DNA of 5,251 bases. Source: DATGYC01 sp035298385 (GTDB lineage: Bacteria; Bacillota; Sulfobacillia; Symbiobacteriales; Symbiobacteriaceae). Where the stretch lies: NCBI GenBank assembly GCA_035298385.1, contig DATGYC010000169.1, positions 1-5,251 of the forward strand, read 5' to 3'. Shown piece by piece: positions 1-5,251 of this stretch (position 1 is the stretch's first letter; each line of letters starts with the position of its first letter). The translations under genes and the position numbers were made by a program. Under the pieces are notes generated by a model. The model ran no database searches. It was not told the origin of the DNA and was given only the letters and a program-made list of their open reading frames with translations.

Positions 1-1224
1 GTCCGGCTGCAGACGGTGCTCTCCGTCGCGGCCAGTGGTGGCCCGAGCGACGGCGCCGCCAGCCGGCCCGTCCAGACCAACCTCGGCATTGTGATCGACA
101 AGTCCGGCTCGATGAACGGCGCCCGCATGACCCGTGCCAAGCAGGCAGCCTCGGAGCTGGTGGAATCCCTGCCTAGCCACGTCACCTTCATGGTCGTCGC
201 CTTCGACAGCCAGGCCCAAGCGATCGTCCCGCCGGGGCCGGCTAACGAGACGAACAAGCGGGCCGCCCTCTACGCCATCTCGAAGATCGAGGCCGATGGC
301 GGCACGGCGATGTCCCGTGGCCTGAACCTCGTCGGGATGGGCTTTAAGGGCGCCCCTGGCGCTACCGTCACCCTGCTCCTGACCGACGGCAAGAACGAGT
401 CCGAGTCCCGCCACGAGCTTAATGGGGTCCTGCAGGCCTTCGCCGCCGCCAAGATGCCCGTCCACGCCCGCGGCATTGGTGACGGCTGGGTCGTCGAGGA
501 GCTTCGCCACATCGCCAGCTCAACCGGCGGCACGGCTGACGCTGCCCCCGAACTCGAGGAGATGGATGCGATGCTCAGCGAGATCGCCACCGTCGCCTCG
601 AAGATCGCCTTCGATGACGTCCGCCTCCGGCTCCAGACCTTCTTGGGCGGCCAGGTCGTCAAGGTCCAGCAGGCCTTCCCCGAGTTCGCCGACAAGCAGC
701 TTCGCCCGGTCTCGGAGCGGATCGTCGAGATCCCGATGGGCGCCCTCGCGGACGGCCAGTCCTTCGACTTCCTCGTTGAGATCGATCTCGCCGCCAAGGC
801 GGCGGAGGAGGAGGCCCTGATTCTGCGGCCCTCGCTGCTCTATCGGGCCGGCTCCGGCGAGGAGGTTGAACTAAAGGCGCCCCGTGAGCACTGGGTCGTC
901 GCCCAGTGGTCCGGCAATACCAGCAAGACCGCCCAGATCCACCCGAAGGTCGCCTCCGTCACGAACCAGGAGAAGCTCTCCCAACTCGTCGAGGACGGCA
1001 TGAAGGCGCTCGAGACCGGCGATAAGTCCAAGGCGACCGCCCTTCTCGGTGAGGCCGAGGTCCAGGCGAAGAAGGTGGGCAATACCGTCCTGCTCGACTC
1101 GCTCGCCAAGGTGATTCAGCGGGATGCGAGCGGCACGGCTCGCCTGACGGGCTCGGTGGGCGCCCAGAACACCCTGCGCCTGCGCTCCGGCAAGACGGCC
1201 CGCCTGCAAGGAGGAGAGTCCTAA
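1..1224 (+). CDS. VWA-domain protein of a Ser/Thr-phosphorylation cluster, 5'-truncated by the window edge
   Basis: The frame is open from base 1 (V-R-L-Q-T-V-L-S-V-A...), so the true start lies upstream and the in-frame GTG at base 16 is probably not the start. 407 residues are visible. Counting from base 1, a VWA domain spans about residues 22-195. Its metal-ion-dependent adhesion site is complete: D33-K-S-G-S (bases 97-111), T102 in GGTAMS, and D129 in LLLTDG. After it come a probable beta-rich segment (about 198-305) and a helical, TPR-like segment (about 320-365). The last 16 residues contain a Ser/Thr/Arg-rich motif, SGKTARL. From memory, VWA proteins next to FHA/PP2C/pknG genes in actinobacteria end in a similar Thr/Arg-rich tail, a possible phosphorylation site; this is inference. 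VWA domains bind protein partners through a divalent metal, so a scaffold role in the complex is likely. No membrane segment is seen in the visible part. The stop overlaps the next start (TAATG), which suggests translational coupling. Confidence 0.9.
   Translation, partial: VRLQTVLSVAASGGPSDGAASRPVQTNLGIVIDKSGSMNGARMTRAKQAASELVESLPSHVTFMVVAFDSQAQAIVPPGPANETNKRAALYAISKIEADGGTAMSRGLNLVGMGFKGAPGATVTLLLTDGKNESESRHELNGVLQAFAAAKMPVHARGIGDGWVVEELRHIASSTGGTADAAPELEEMDAMLSEIATVASKIAFDDVRLRLQTFLGGQVVKVQQAFPEFADKQLRPVSERIVEIPMGALADGQSFDFLVEIDLAAKAAEEEALILRPSLLYRAGSGEEVELKAPREHWVVAQWSGNTSKTAQIHPKVASVTNQEKLSQLVEDGMKALETGDKSKATALLGEAEVQAKKVGNTVLLDSLAKVIQRDASGTARLTGSVGAQNTLRLRSGKTARLQGGES
1208..1216 (+). 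promoter_or_regulatory. Strong ribosome-binding site for the FHA gene
   Basis: AAGGAGGAG lies inside the last codons of the VWA gene, 7 bases before the ATG at 1224. With the 1-base overlap of stop and start, it fixes the start of the FHA gene and fits coupled translation. Confidence 0.8.
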
Positions 1225-1742
1225 TGGACCTGCACTGCCCACACTGCAGCGAGCAGATCGAGGCCGCTCTCGGTGACGAGTTCTGCCCCGAGTGCGGCCA
1301 ACCGATCAAGGCGGCCCTAGAAGCGGCCCTGGCTGGTACGTCTCTAGCACATCCGCAGAGCACCGGAACAACACCGGAAGCACACCTGCAGAGCACCGGA
1401 ACGACACCGGAAGCACCCCCCACCAGTACCCCCGTCCTCTTGATCAAGGTCGACGGGCGCCCCCCGGTGCGCTTCACCGGCGCCCCCATCCTCGTCGGGC
1501 GCCTCGATGAGGCGAACGGCTCCATCCCCGACCTGCCCTTCAACGACCCCGCCATCTCCCGCCGCCACCTGACCGTCTGGCAGGAGGGCGCCAAGATCCT
1601 CGTGCAGGACGGCTCCACCAACGGTACCTTCCGGGCCGGCCTTCGCCTGCCACAGGGCGCCCCCGTCGAGCTCCAAGCCGGTGAGGCCCTCACCCTGCCC
1701 GGCCAGATGGGCACCTACACCATCCGCTTCGAGTTCTCCTGA
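1224..1742 (+). CDS. Zinc-ribbon FHA-domain protein (phosphothreonine reader)
   Basis: A 172-residue protein. Residues 5-24 form a four-cysteine zinc ribbon (C5-P-H-C8 and C21-P-E-C24). Residues 40-70 are a low-complexity Thr/Pro linker containing two tandem 11-residue repeats with the core QSTGTTPEA. Residues 71-170 are an FHA domain with the expected conserved positions: G92-R93, S112-R-R-H115 and S131-T-N-G-T135. FHA domains bind phosphothreonine peptides, so this is the likely phospho-reader of the cluster. The layout of a Thr-rich segment before a single FHA domain recalls GarA/OdhI, the PknG substrate that regulates 2-oxoglutarate metabolism. GarA has no N-terminal zinc ribbon as far as I recall, and the linker here lacks the ETTS motif, so orthology is not claimed. 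No signal peptide or membrane segment is seen, so it is probably cytoplasmic. Translation is coupled to the upstream VWA gene. Confidence 0.92.
   Translation: MDLHCPHCSEQIEAALGDEFCPECGQPIKAALEAALAGTSLAHPQSTGTTPEAHLQSTGTTPEAPPTSTPVLLIKVDGRPPVRFTGAPILVGRLDEANGSIPDLPFNDPAISRRHLTVWQEGAKILVQDGSTNGTFRAGLRLPQGAPVELQAGEALTLPGQMGTYTIRFEFS
1347..1412 (+). repeat. Tandem 33-bp repeat (two copies) in the FHA-gene linker
   Basis: Copy 1 is 1347-1379 and copy 2 is 1380-1412; they match at 30 of 33 bases. Each encodes 11 residues containing QSTGTTPEA. There is a finer 11-bp period: CACCGGAA occurs at 1361, 1372, 1394 and 1405, and a degenerate unit (CACCTGCA) sits at 1383. The array joins the zinc ribbon to the FHA domain. 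Confidence 0.9.
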
Positions 1743-1752
1743 GGAAGGGGGA
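1742..1752 (+). promoter_or_regulatory. Ribosome-binding site supporting a TTG start
   Basis: AGGAAGGGGGA begins in the stop codon of the FHA gene and ends 8 bases before the TTG at 1761. The next in-frame ATG, at 1773, would be 20 bases away, so TTG is the preferred start of the membrane-protein gene. Confidence 0.6.
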
Positions 1753-1760
1753 CCTAACGC

Positions 1761-3068
1761 TTGTCAGCCGTCATGATCGCCGCCGCGGTTCGGGGAAAGC
1801 GGCGCCAACTCCCCCTGCGGACGCAGTTCCGCCTCCTGGCTGTCCTGATCGCCCTCCTCGCCGTCGCCCTCGCCGTCGTCGGCGGGAGCAGCTACGGGCG
1901 GGCCCAGGCTGACCTGACCGCCATCGCACACAACTCGAGTAAGGTCGTCGCCGCCCAGACGATGGCCGCTGCCGTGCACCGCATCGATGCCCTGCTGCCC
2001 GAACTCCTCCTGCAGATCCAGGCCGGGCAGGCCACCAAGCTTGAGTCGACCGGCCCCGTCATCGAGGCGCAGCTCGCCCGCTTTGAGGACGCCCTCTTCG
2101 TCGCCCACGCCAACACGACGGCGGGGCGCCCGGATGCGGCTACCGTGAACGACCGGCTGATGCCCTCCTTCCGCAGCTACCGGGAGGCGGTGACCGAGTT
2201 CCTCCACGCCCTCCAGTACGGCCAAGTCGCCCCTGCCGAGGCCGCCTACAAGGACGCCACCCGCATCCTGCAGGAGCAGGTTCGGCCGGCGCTGCTCCGG
2301 CTTGATCGCCTTGATCGGCAGGATATCGACCAGAGCGCCATCGGCGCCCGGCAGTACCTGAGTGCAGCGCGCGGGATCGTGTGGAGCGTGGGGCTGATCC
2401 TGGTCCTCTTGCTGGGCGTCACGACCTGGCGACTGGCCAAGACCACCCGCCGGATCATCAACCCCGGTCTCGTGCCGGCCTTCCTGGTCGCCCTTGGCTT
2501 CCTCTTCGTGACCGGCATCCAGATGGCCGGGACGGAGCGGAATCTGCAGGCCGTCGCCGCCGAGTCCTTTGAGTCGCTCCACCTGGCCGTCCAGATCCAG
2601 GATGAGCTGACGGCGGCGCGAGCTGCGCAGAACGCCTGGCTCATTGATCGTCCCGCGGCGCTCTCCCATGATCTCGCCTTCGGCCACGCCGACCGGCAGA
2701 TTCGCTCGATGCTGGACCTCGCGGAGAAGGCAGCGGGGGATCAGGGCGCCCAGGGCGAGACGGAAGGGCTAGAGGCCGCTTCGACCGCCTATAACCGCTT
2801 CTTCGCCCAGGATCAGCAGCTCCGGACGGCCTACATCCAATCCCCGGCGGCAGCATTGCGCCTCTCGACCGGGGTGGCGCAGACCGCCTACCAGGATACC
2901 TGGTCCGCCCTTGACCGGGTCCGCTTGGAGGCCGAGGAGCGGTTCGACACCAATCTGGAGCGAGCCCTTGGGGCCGTCTCTTCCGCCCAGCCTTTCGCCT
3001 GGGGGCTCTTCCTCGGGATCGCCGCCTTCGCCCTCTGGGGCGTGGGGATGCGCCTAAAGGAGTTTTGA
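1761..3068 (+). CDS. Four-TM membrane protein with two extracytoplasmic helical sensor domains, GlnX-like
   Basis: A 435-residue protein with a TTG start chosen by Shine-Dalgarno spacing. A basic N-terminus (RGKRRQ, 11-16) precedes TM1 (about 22-43). An extracytoplasmic, Ala/Leu/Gln-rich helical domain (about 44-205) leads to TM2 (about 206-225). A short basic cytoplasmic turn (KTTRRIINPG) joins TM3 (about 236-256), then a second helical domain (about 257-411), TM4 (about 412-430) and a tiny basic tail (RLKEF). The two halves have the same plan, like two four-helix-bundle chemoreceptor sensor units in tandem, but there is no HAMP, kinase, methyl-accepting or other output domain. From memory, mycobacterial GlnX (Rv0412c, about 439 residues, four TM helices) has the same size and plan and relays a signal from the solute-binding lipoprotein GlnH to PknG. 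The resemblance rests on length, topology and neighbourhood, not on alignment. It is probably a transmembrane relay acting through a cytoplasmic partner. Alternative: an uncharacterised tandem four-helix-bundle sensor of unrelated origin. Confidence 0.85.
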   Translation: MSAVMIAAAVRGKRRQLPLRTQFRLLAVLIALLAVALAVVGGSSYGRAQADLTAIAHNSSKVVAAQTMAAAVHRIDALLPELLLQIQAGQATKLESTGPVIEAQLARFEDALFVAHANTTAGRPDAATVNDRLMPSFRSYREAVTEFLHALQYGQVAPAEAAYKDATRILQEQVRPALLRLDRLDRQDIDQSAIGARQYLSAARGIVWSVGLILVLLLGVTTWRLAKTTRRIINPGLVPAFLVALGFLFVTGIQMAGTERNLQAVAAESFESLHLAVQIQDELTAARAAQNAWLIDRPAALSHDLAFGHADRQIRSMLDLAEKAAGDQGAQGETEGLEAASTAYNRFFAQDQQLRTAYIQSPAAALRLSTGVAQTAYQDTWSALDRVRLEAEERFDTNLERALGAVSSAQPFAWGLFLGIAAFALWGVGMRLKEF

Positions 3069-3098
3069 GTCGCTCGATCTCGTCCCGGACTCCCCCAA

Positions 3099-3119
3099 CG
3101 GTAGGCGCCCATGCTACCG
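3099..3119 (+). repeat. Short inverted repeat in the gap upstream of the phosphatase gene
   Basis: CGGTAG (3099-3104) and CTACCG (3114-3119) are perfect 6-bp arms around a 9-base loop, placed 4 bases before the ribosome-binding site of the phosphatase gene. No T-tract follows, so it is not an obvious terminator. It could affect mRNA processing or translation. The rest of the 3069-3140 gap shows no recognisable promoter. Confidence 0.5.
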
Positions 3120-3123
3120 GTCC

Positions 3124-3130
3124 AGGAGGT
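3124..3130 (+). promoter_or_regulatory. Ribosome-binding site that decides the phosphatase start
   Basis: AGGAGGT sits 10 bases before the ATG at 3141. It lies downstream of the earlier in-frame ATG at 3111, which has no Shine-Dalgarno sequence. This favours 3141, which also places the zinc ribbon at the very N-terminus. Confidence 0.8.
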
Positions 3131-3140
3131 ACGCCCTGCC

Positions 3141-4043
3141 ATGAACTGCCCAACCTGCGGCACGTTGCTCCCTGATACGCCCGACGCCTTCTGTGGCGAG
3201 TGTGGCGCCCAACTGGGCGCCCTCGCCCCCGATTCCGCCCGCTCGCTCCAGGTAGAGGTCGGCAGCCTGACCAACGTCGGCATCACCCGGGCCGAGCCCA
3301 ACCAGGACCATATCATCGCCGTCCAGCAACCCGGCTTCGGCCTCTTCGCCGTCGCTGATGGGATGGGCGGCCATCAGTGCGGCGACGTCGCCAGCGAGGT
3401 CGCCCTCGAGCGCCTCTACGAGGTCGTCAAGGAACGCCTCGGGCAGGGGGGCGAACGCAGCTCCGTAGGCGTTACCCCAGACGCCGGTGCCACCCTAGAC
3501 CCTGACGCACCAGCCCTCGATCCCGCCGCCTTCCTGCGCCTCGCCATCTTGGAGGCCCATGCCGCCGTCACCCGCTTTAACCAGACCCAGGGTGCCGACG
3601 CAGGCTCCACCCTGACGGCAGCCCTGCTGATCGGTGAGCAGATCTTCATCGGTCACGTTGGTGACAGCCGAGCCTACCAGGTCAGCGAGGGGCGGCTGAC
3701 CCAGATCACGAACGACCACTCCCTCGTCGGTGACCTCTGCCGGAAGGGGTTCCTGACGAAGGAGGAGATCTACACCCATCCGCGGCGCTCTGAGATCCTC
3801 CAGTCGCTGGGCCAGCCCGGCGATCCCCCGGAGGTGGAGTTGCACCGCCTGACCGGAACGCCTGGTCTGCAGATTCTCCTCTGCTCCGACGGCCTCTGGG
3901 AGATGGTCCGGGACCCCGCGATCGAGCAGATCATAACCTCAGCCCCCACCGCAGCGGCTGCTGCCGAGGCCCTGATCGAGGCCGCGAACGATGGTGGTGG
4001 TGAGGATAATATCAGCGCCGTCATCATCCAGTGCCTGCGTTGA
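3141..4043 (+). CDS. Zinc-ribbon PP2C-family Ser/Thr protein phosphatase
   Basis: A 300-residue protein from the ATG at 3141; the ATG at 3111 would add ten residues but lacks a ribosome-binding site. Residues 3-21 form a zinc ribbon (C3-P-T-C6 and C18-G-E-C21). A PP2C catalytic domain spans about 38-299 with the family motifs in order: N54-Q-D56, D73-G-M-G-G-H78, G155-S-T, G171-H-V-G-D-S-R177, D192-H, H213-P-R, S249-D250-G-L and G287-E-D289-N290. The metal-binding aspartates (D56, D73, D250, D289) are present, so an active Mn/Mg-dependent enzyme that removes phosphate from Ser/Thr is expected. Residues about 101-129 are a low-complexity, Asp/Ala/Pro-rich stretch between core elements. No membrane segment is present, unlike PstP/PrpC-type enzymes with a C-terminal sensor, so it is probably cytoplasmic. 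The likely substrates are phosphoproteins of this cluster, such as the FHA protein. It is last in the operon and followed by a hairpin. Confidence 0.95.
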   Translation: MNCPTCGTLLPDTPDAFCGECGAQLGALAPDSARSLQVEVGSLTNVGITRAEPNQDHIIAVQQPGFGLFAVADGMGGHQCGDVASEVALERLYEVVKERLGQGGERSSVGVTPDAGATLDPDAPALDPAAFLRLAILEAHAAVTRFNQTQGADAGSTLTAALLIGEQIFIGHVGDSRAYQVSEGRLTQITNDHSLVGDLCRKGFLTKEEIYTHPRRSEILQSLGQPGDPPEVELHRLTGTPGLQILLCSDGLWEMVRDPAIEQIITSAPTAAAAAEALIEAANDGGGEDNISAVIIQCLR

Positions 4044-4053
4044 GGAACTCGAT

Positions 4054-4093
4054 AAGCATCGGTAGTCGCGCACAGTGCGGCTACCGATGCTTT
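4054..4093 (+). terminator. Probable operon-end hairpin
   Basis: AAGCATCGGTAG (4054-4065) and CTACCGATGCTT (4081-4092) are perfect 12-bp arms around a 15-base loop that can pair further (CGC/GCG). It begins 10 bases after the phosphatase stop. The T-run is only TTT (4091-4093), so intrinsic termination may be weak. An RNA 3'-end stabiliser is the alternative. Confidence 0.65.
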
Positions 4094-4155
4094 GTGATGC
4101 CCGGACTCGCCATCAGCACAAAGGACCTTGTAGACCAGACCTAGATCCTCCGTCT

Positions 4156-4164
4156 TGCTAAAAT
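4156..4164 (+). promoter_or_regulatory. Candidate extended -10 promoter for the secreted VWA gene
   Basis: TGCTAAAAT matches an extended -10 (TG-N-TATAAT with one mismatch) in the most AT-rich spot of the gap, about 66 bases before the next ATG. No convincing -35 lies 16-18 bases upstream, which fits an extended -10 promoter. Transcription would start near 4171. Confidence 0.5.
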
Positions 4165-4166
4165 AT

Positions 4167-4197
4167 GGCAAAGGCCCGTGCGCGCCGGACCTTTGCC
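4167..4197 (+). repeat. Inverted repeat at the likely transcription start, possible operator
   Basis: GGCAAAGG (4167-4174) and CCTTTGCC (4190-4197) are perfect 8-bp arms. An inner CCG/CGG pair (4176-4178 and 4186-4188) could extend the stem after one mismatch. It begins two bases after the -10 element. There is no T-tract, so it is not a terminator. It could be a repressor site or a 5'-UTR hairpin. Confidence 0.5.
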
Positions 4198-4211
4198 TCA
4201 ACGGTTCCATG

Positions 4212-4218
4212 AAGGAGG
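4212..4218 (+). promoter_or_regulatory. Ribosome-binding site of the secreted VWA gene
   Basis: AAGGAGG lies 11 bases before the ATG at 4230 and 5 bases before an in-frame TTG at 4224. An in-frame ATG at 4209 overlaps this site and has no Shine-Dalgarno sequence of its own, so it is unlikely to be used. Confidence 0.75.
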
Positions 4219-4229
4219 GTCTCTTGGTT

Positions 4230-5251
4230 ATGGCAACCAGGTCCAGATGGCTCCCGCGTCTCGTGGTCCCAACGGTCCTTGCCATGCTGCTGAGTCTGGG
4301 GGCGCCCCGGCTGGTCCTCGCCGACGGTGTCACCATCGATCCGGCGGTGAACAACTTCCAGCTTGCCGCAGGCGAGACCTGGAACGAGTCCATCACCGTC
4401 ACGGTCCCGCCCGGGGTAGGAGCGTCCAAGGCTGACGTCTACCTGCTTGCGGACACGACCGGATCGATGGGCGGCCCGATCGCCTCCGTGAAGGCCGGCG
4501 CCGCCGATATTGTGAACGGTCTCGTGGCGGAGCTGCCCGGGGTCGACCTCGCCTTCGGCGTCGGCGACTACAAGGACTTCCCGTATGACCCCTACGCCTT
4601 TAACCATGCGCAGTCCATCAGCACGGATACCACCGCGGTGCAGACCGCCATCGCAGCCTGGTCGGCTGGCGGCGGCTCAGACGGACCCGAAGGCCAACTC
4701 TTTGCCTATGACCGGATCGCTGACGATGCGGCACCGCTTGGTGGCACGATCGGCTGGCGGTCAGACGCGGAACGGATCCTCGTCGTCTTCGGCGATGCGC
4801 CGGGCCACGATGCGATCTGCGCGGCCATCTCCGGTCTCCCGTACGACATCACCGAAGGCTCCGTCACGACCAAGCTGGTCAACGCCGGCGTGACCTTCAT
4901 GGGGATCAGCACGATGACCGGCTACGGCGCTGGCATGGATGACAACCCGGTCGGCTACGACTACAACGCAGCCTGTGGCGCTCCGGGCGGGACCTCCGGC
5001 CAGGCCACGCGGATCGCGGCTGCCACGGGCGGCGTCCATGTCATGGGCGTTAACAGTAGCGAGATGGTCCAGCAGATCAAGGATCTGATCACCTCCGCTG
5101 TGACGACGATCAACAACCTGAGCCTCGTGCCGACGGGTGGTACCGCCCAGTTCGTCAGCGCCATCACGCCCGCCAGCTACGGTCCGCTCACCTCCGATGT
5201 TGAGCACACGCTGACGTTCCAAGTCGACTGGCTCGGCACGGTGGCTTGTAC
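4230..5251 (+). CDS. Secreted VWA-domain protein, 3'-truncated by the window edge
   Basis: 340 complete codons are visible from the ATG at 4230 with no stop before the window ends. The N-terminus is a signal peptide: basic RSRWLPR, a hydrophobic core (about 11-24) and a likely signal peptidase I site V-L-A31/D32. Residues 32-70 look like beta strands. A VWA domain follows (about 71-285) with D75-T-T-G-S79-M, a G-G-G-S150-D-G-P-E-G segment where the third metal-site residue is expected, and D189 in VVFGDAPGHD. The GSDGPE segment resembles integrin-beta-like and other extracellular VWA domains. C197 and C249 are the cysteines of the VWA region and could form a disulfide, consistent with export. 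After about 290 a probable beta-sandwich begins. The role may be metal-dependent adhesion or ligand binding at the cell surface; the ligand is unknown. It has its own promoter candidate and follows a hairpin, so it is probably not part of the upstream operon. A C-terminal anchor cannot be assessed. Confidence 0.9.
   Translation, partial: MATRSRWLPRLVVPTVLAMLLSLGAPRLVLADGVTIDPAVNNFQLAAGETWNESITVTVPPGVGASKADVYLLADTTGSMGGPIASVKAGAADIVNGLVAELPGVDLAFGVGDYKDFPYDPYAFNHAQSISTDTTAVQTAIAAWSAGGGSDGPEGQLFAYDRIADDAAPLGGTIGWRSDAERILVVFGDAPGHDAICAAISGLPYDITEGSVTTKLVNAGVTFMGISTMTGYGAGMDDNPVGYDYNAACGAPGGTSGQATRIAAATGGVHVMGVNSSEMVQQIKDLITSAVTTINNLSLVPTGGTAQFVSAITPASYGPLTSDVEHTLTFQVDWLGTVAC

Noticed and set aside
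1347..1412. Repeats as a CRISPR array
   Set aside because: The copies are directly adjacent with no spacers, lie inside a gene, and encode a protein linker in frame.
959..1714. Minus-strand open frame (251 residues) across the VWA/FHA junction
   Set aside because: It spans two well-supported plus-strand genes, including the FHA motifs, and is Arg/Pro/Ser-rich as expected for an antisense shadow.
1764..2687. Long minus-strand open frame (307 residues) opposite the four-TM gene
   Set aside because: It is a compositional shadow of GC-rich codons on the plus strand. It shows no family motifs, whereas the plus-strand frame has clear TM segments and a ribosome-binding site.
3111..3140. Upstream ATG at 3111 as the phosphatase start
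   Set aside because: It has no Shine-Dalgarno sequence, and the strong AGGAGGT lies after it at the right distance for the ATG at 3141.
4128..4133. TTGTAG as a -35 box
   Set aside because: The spacer to TAAAAT at 4159 would be 25 bases, too long for a standard sigma-70-type promoter.
4167..4197. Hairpin read as a second intrinsic terminator
   Set aside because: No T-tract follows it on either strand, and it lies directly downstream of a good -10 element.
4158..4607. Minus-strand open frame (149 residues) over the promoter and start of the secreted VWA gene
   Set aside because: The plus strand here has a signal peptide, ribosome-binding site and VWA motif; the antisense product has no recognisable features.
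4585..4893. Plus-strand open frame (102 residues) inside the secreted VWA gene
   Set aside because: It is a different frame of the same VWA-coding sequence, with Ser/Arg/Pro-rich low-complexity translation and no ribosome-binding site.

Overview
The window is GC-rich bacterial DNA, about two-thirds G+C by eye, with strong C/G preference at third codon positions, strong Shine-Dalgarno sequences and occasional TTG starts. All five genes lie on the plus strand. The gene content and style suggest an actinobacterium or a member of the Chloroflexota, but there is no ribosomal or taxonomic marker, so this is inference only.

Bases 1-4043 hold four closely packed genes that look like one signalling operon. 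They encode (1) a von Willebrand factor A (VWA) protein with an intact metal-binding site, cut off at its 5' end by the window edge; (2) a zinc-ribbon protein with an FHA (phosphothreonine-binding) domain; (3) a 435-residue membrane protein with four transmembrane helices and two similar-sized extracytoplasmic helical domains; and (4) a zinc-ribbon PP2C-type Ser/Thr phosphatase. Genes 1 and 2 overlap by one base (TAATG), genes 2 and 3 are 18 bases apart, and genes 3 and 4 are 97 bases apart if the start with the good ribosome-binding site is used. A 12-bp perfect inverted repeat follows the phosphatase and probably ends the transcript.

Together these genes supply a phosphothreonine reader, a phosphatase (eraser) and a membrane sensor, but no kinase (writer). 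From memory, the same set (VWA, FHA, four-TM GlnX-like protein, PP2C) sits beside glnH and pknG in many actinobacteria. The window therefore probably shows one half of a PknG/GlnX-type nutrient-sensing phosphorylation locus, with the kinase and a solute-binding protein likely just upstream of base 1.

Bases 4044-4229 are intergenic. They contain the terminator-like hairpin, an extended -10 promoter (TGCTAAAAT), and an 8-bp-arm inverted repeat that overlaps the likely transcription start. Bases 4230-5251 hold the 5' part of a separate transcription unit encoding a secreted VWA protein with a signal peptide, which runs off the right edge of the window. The two VWA proteins belong to different types.
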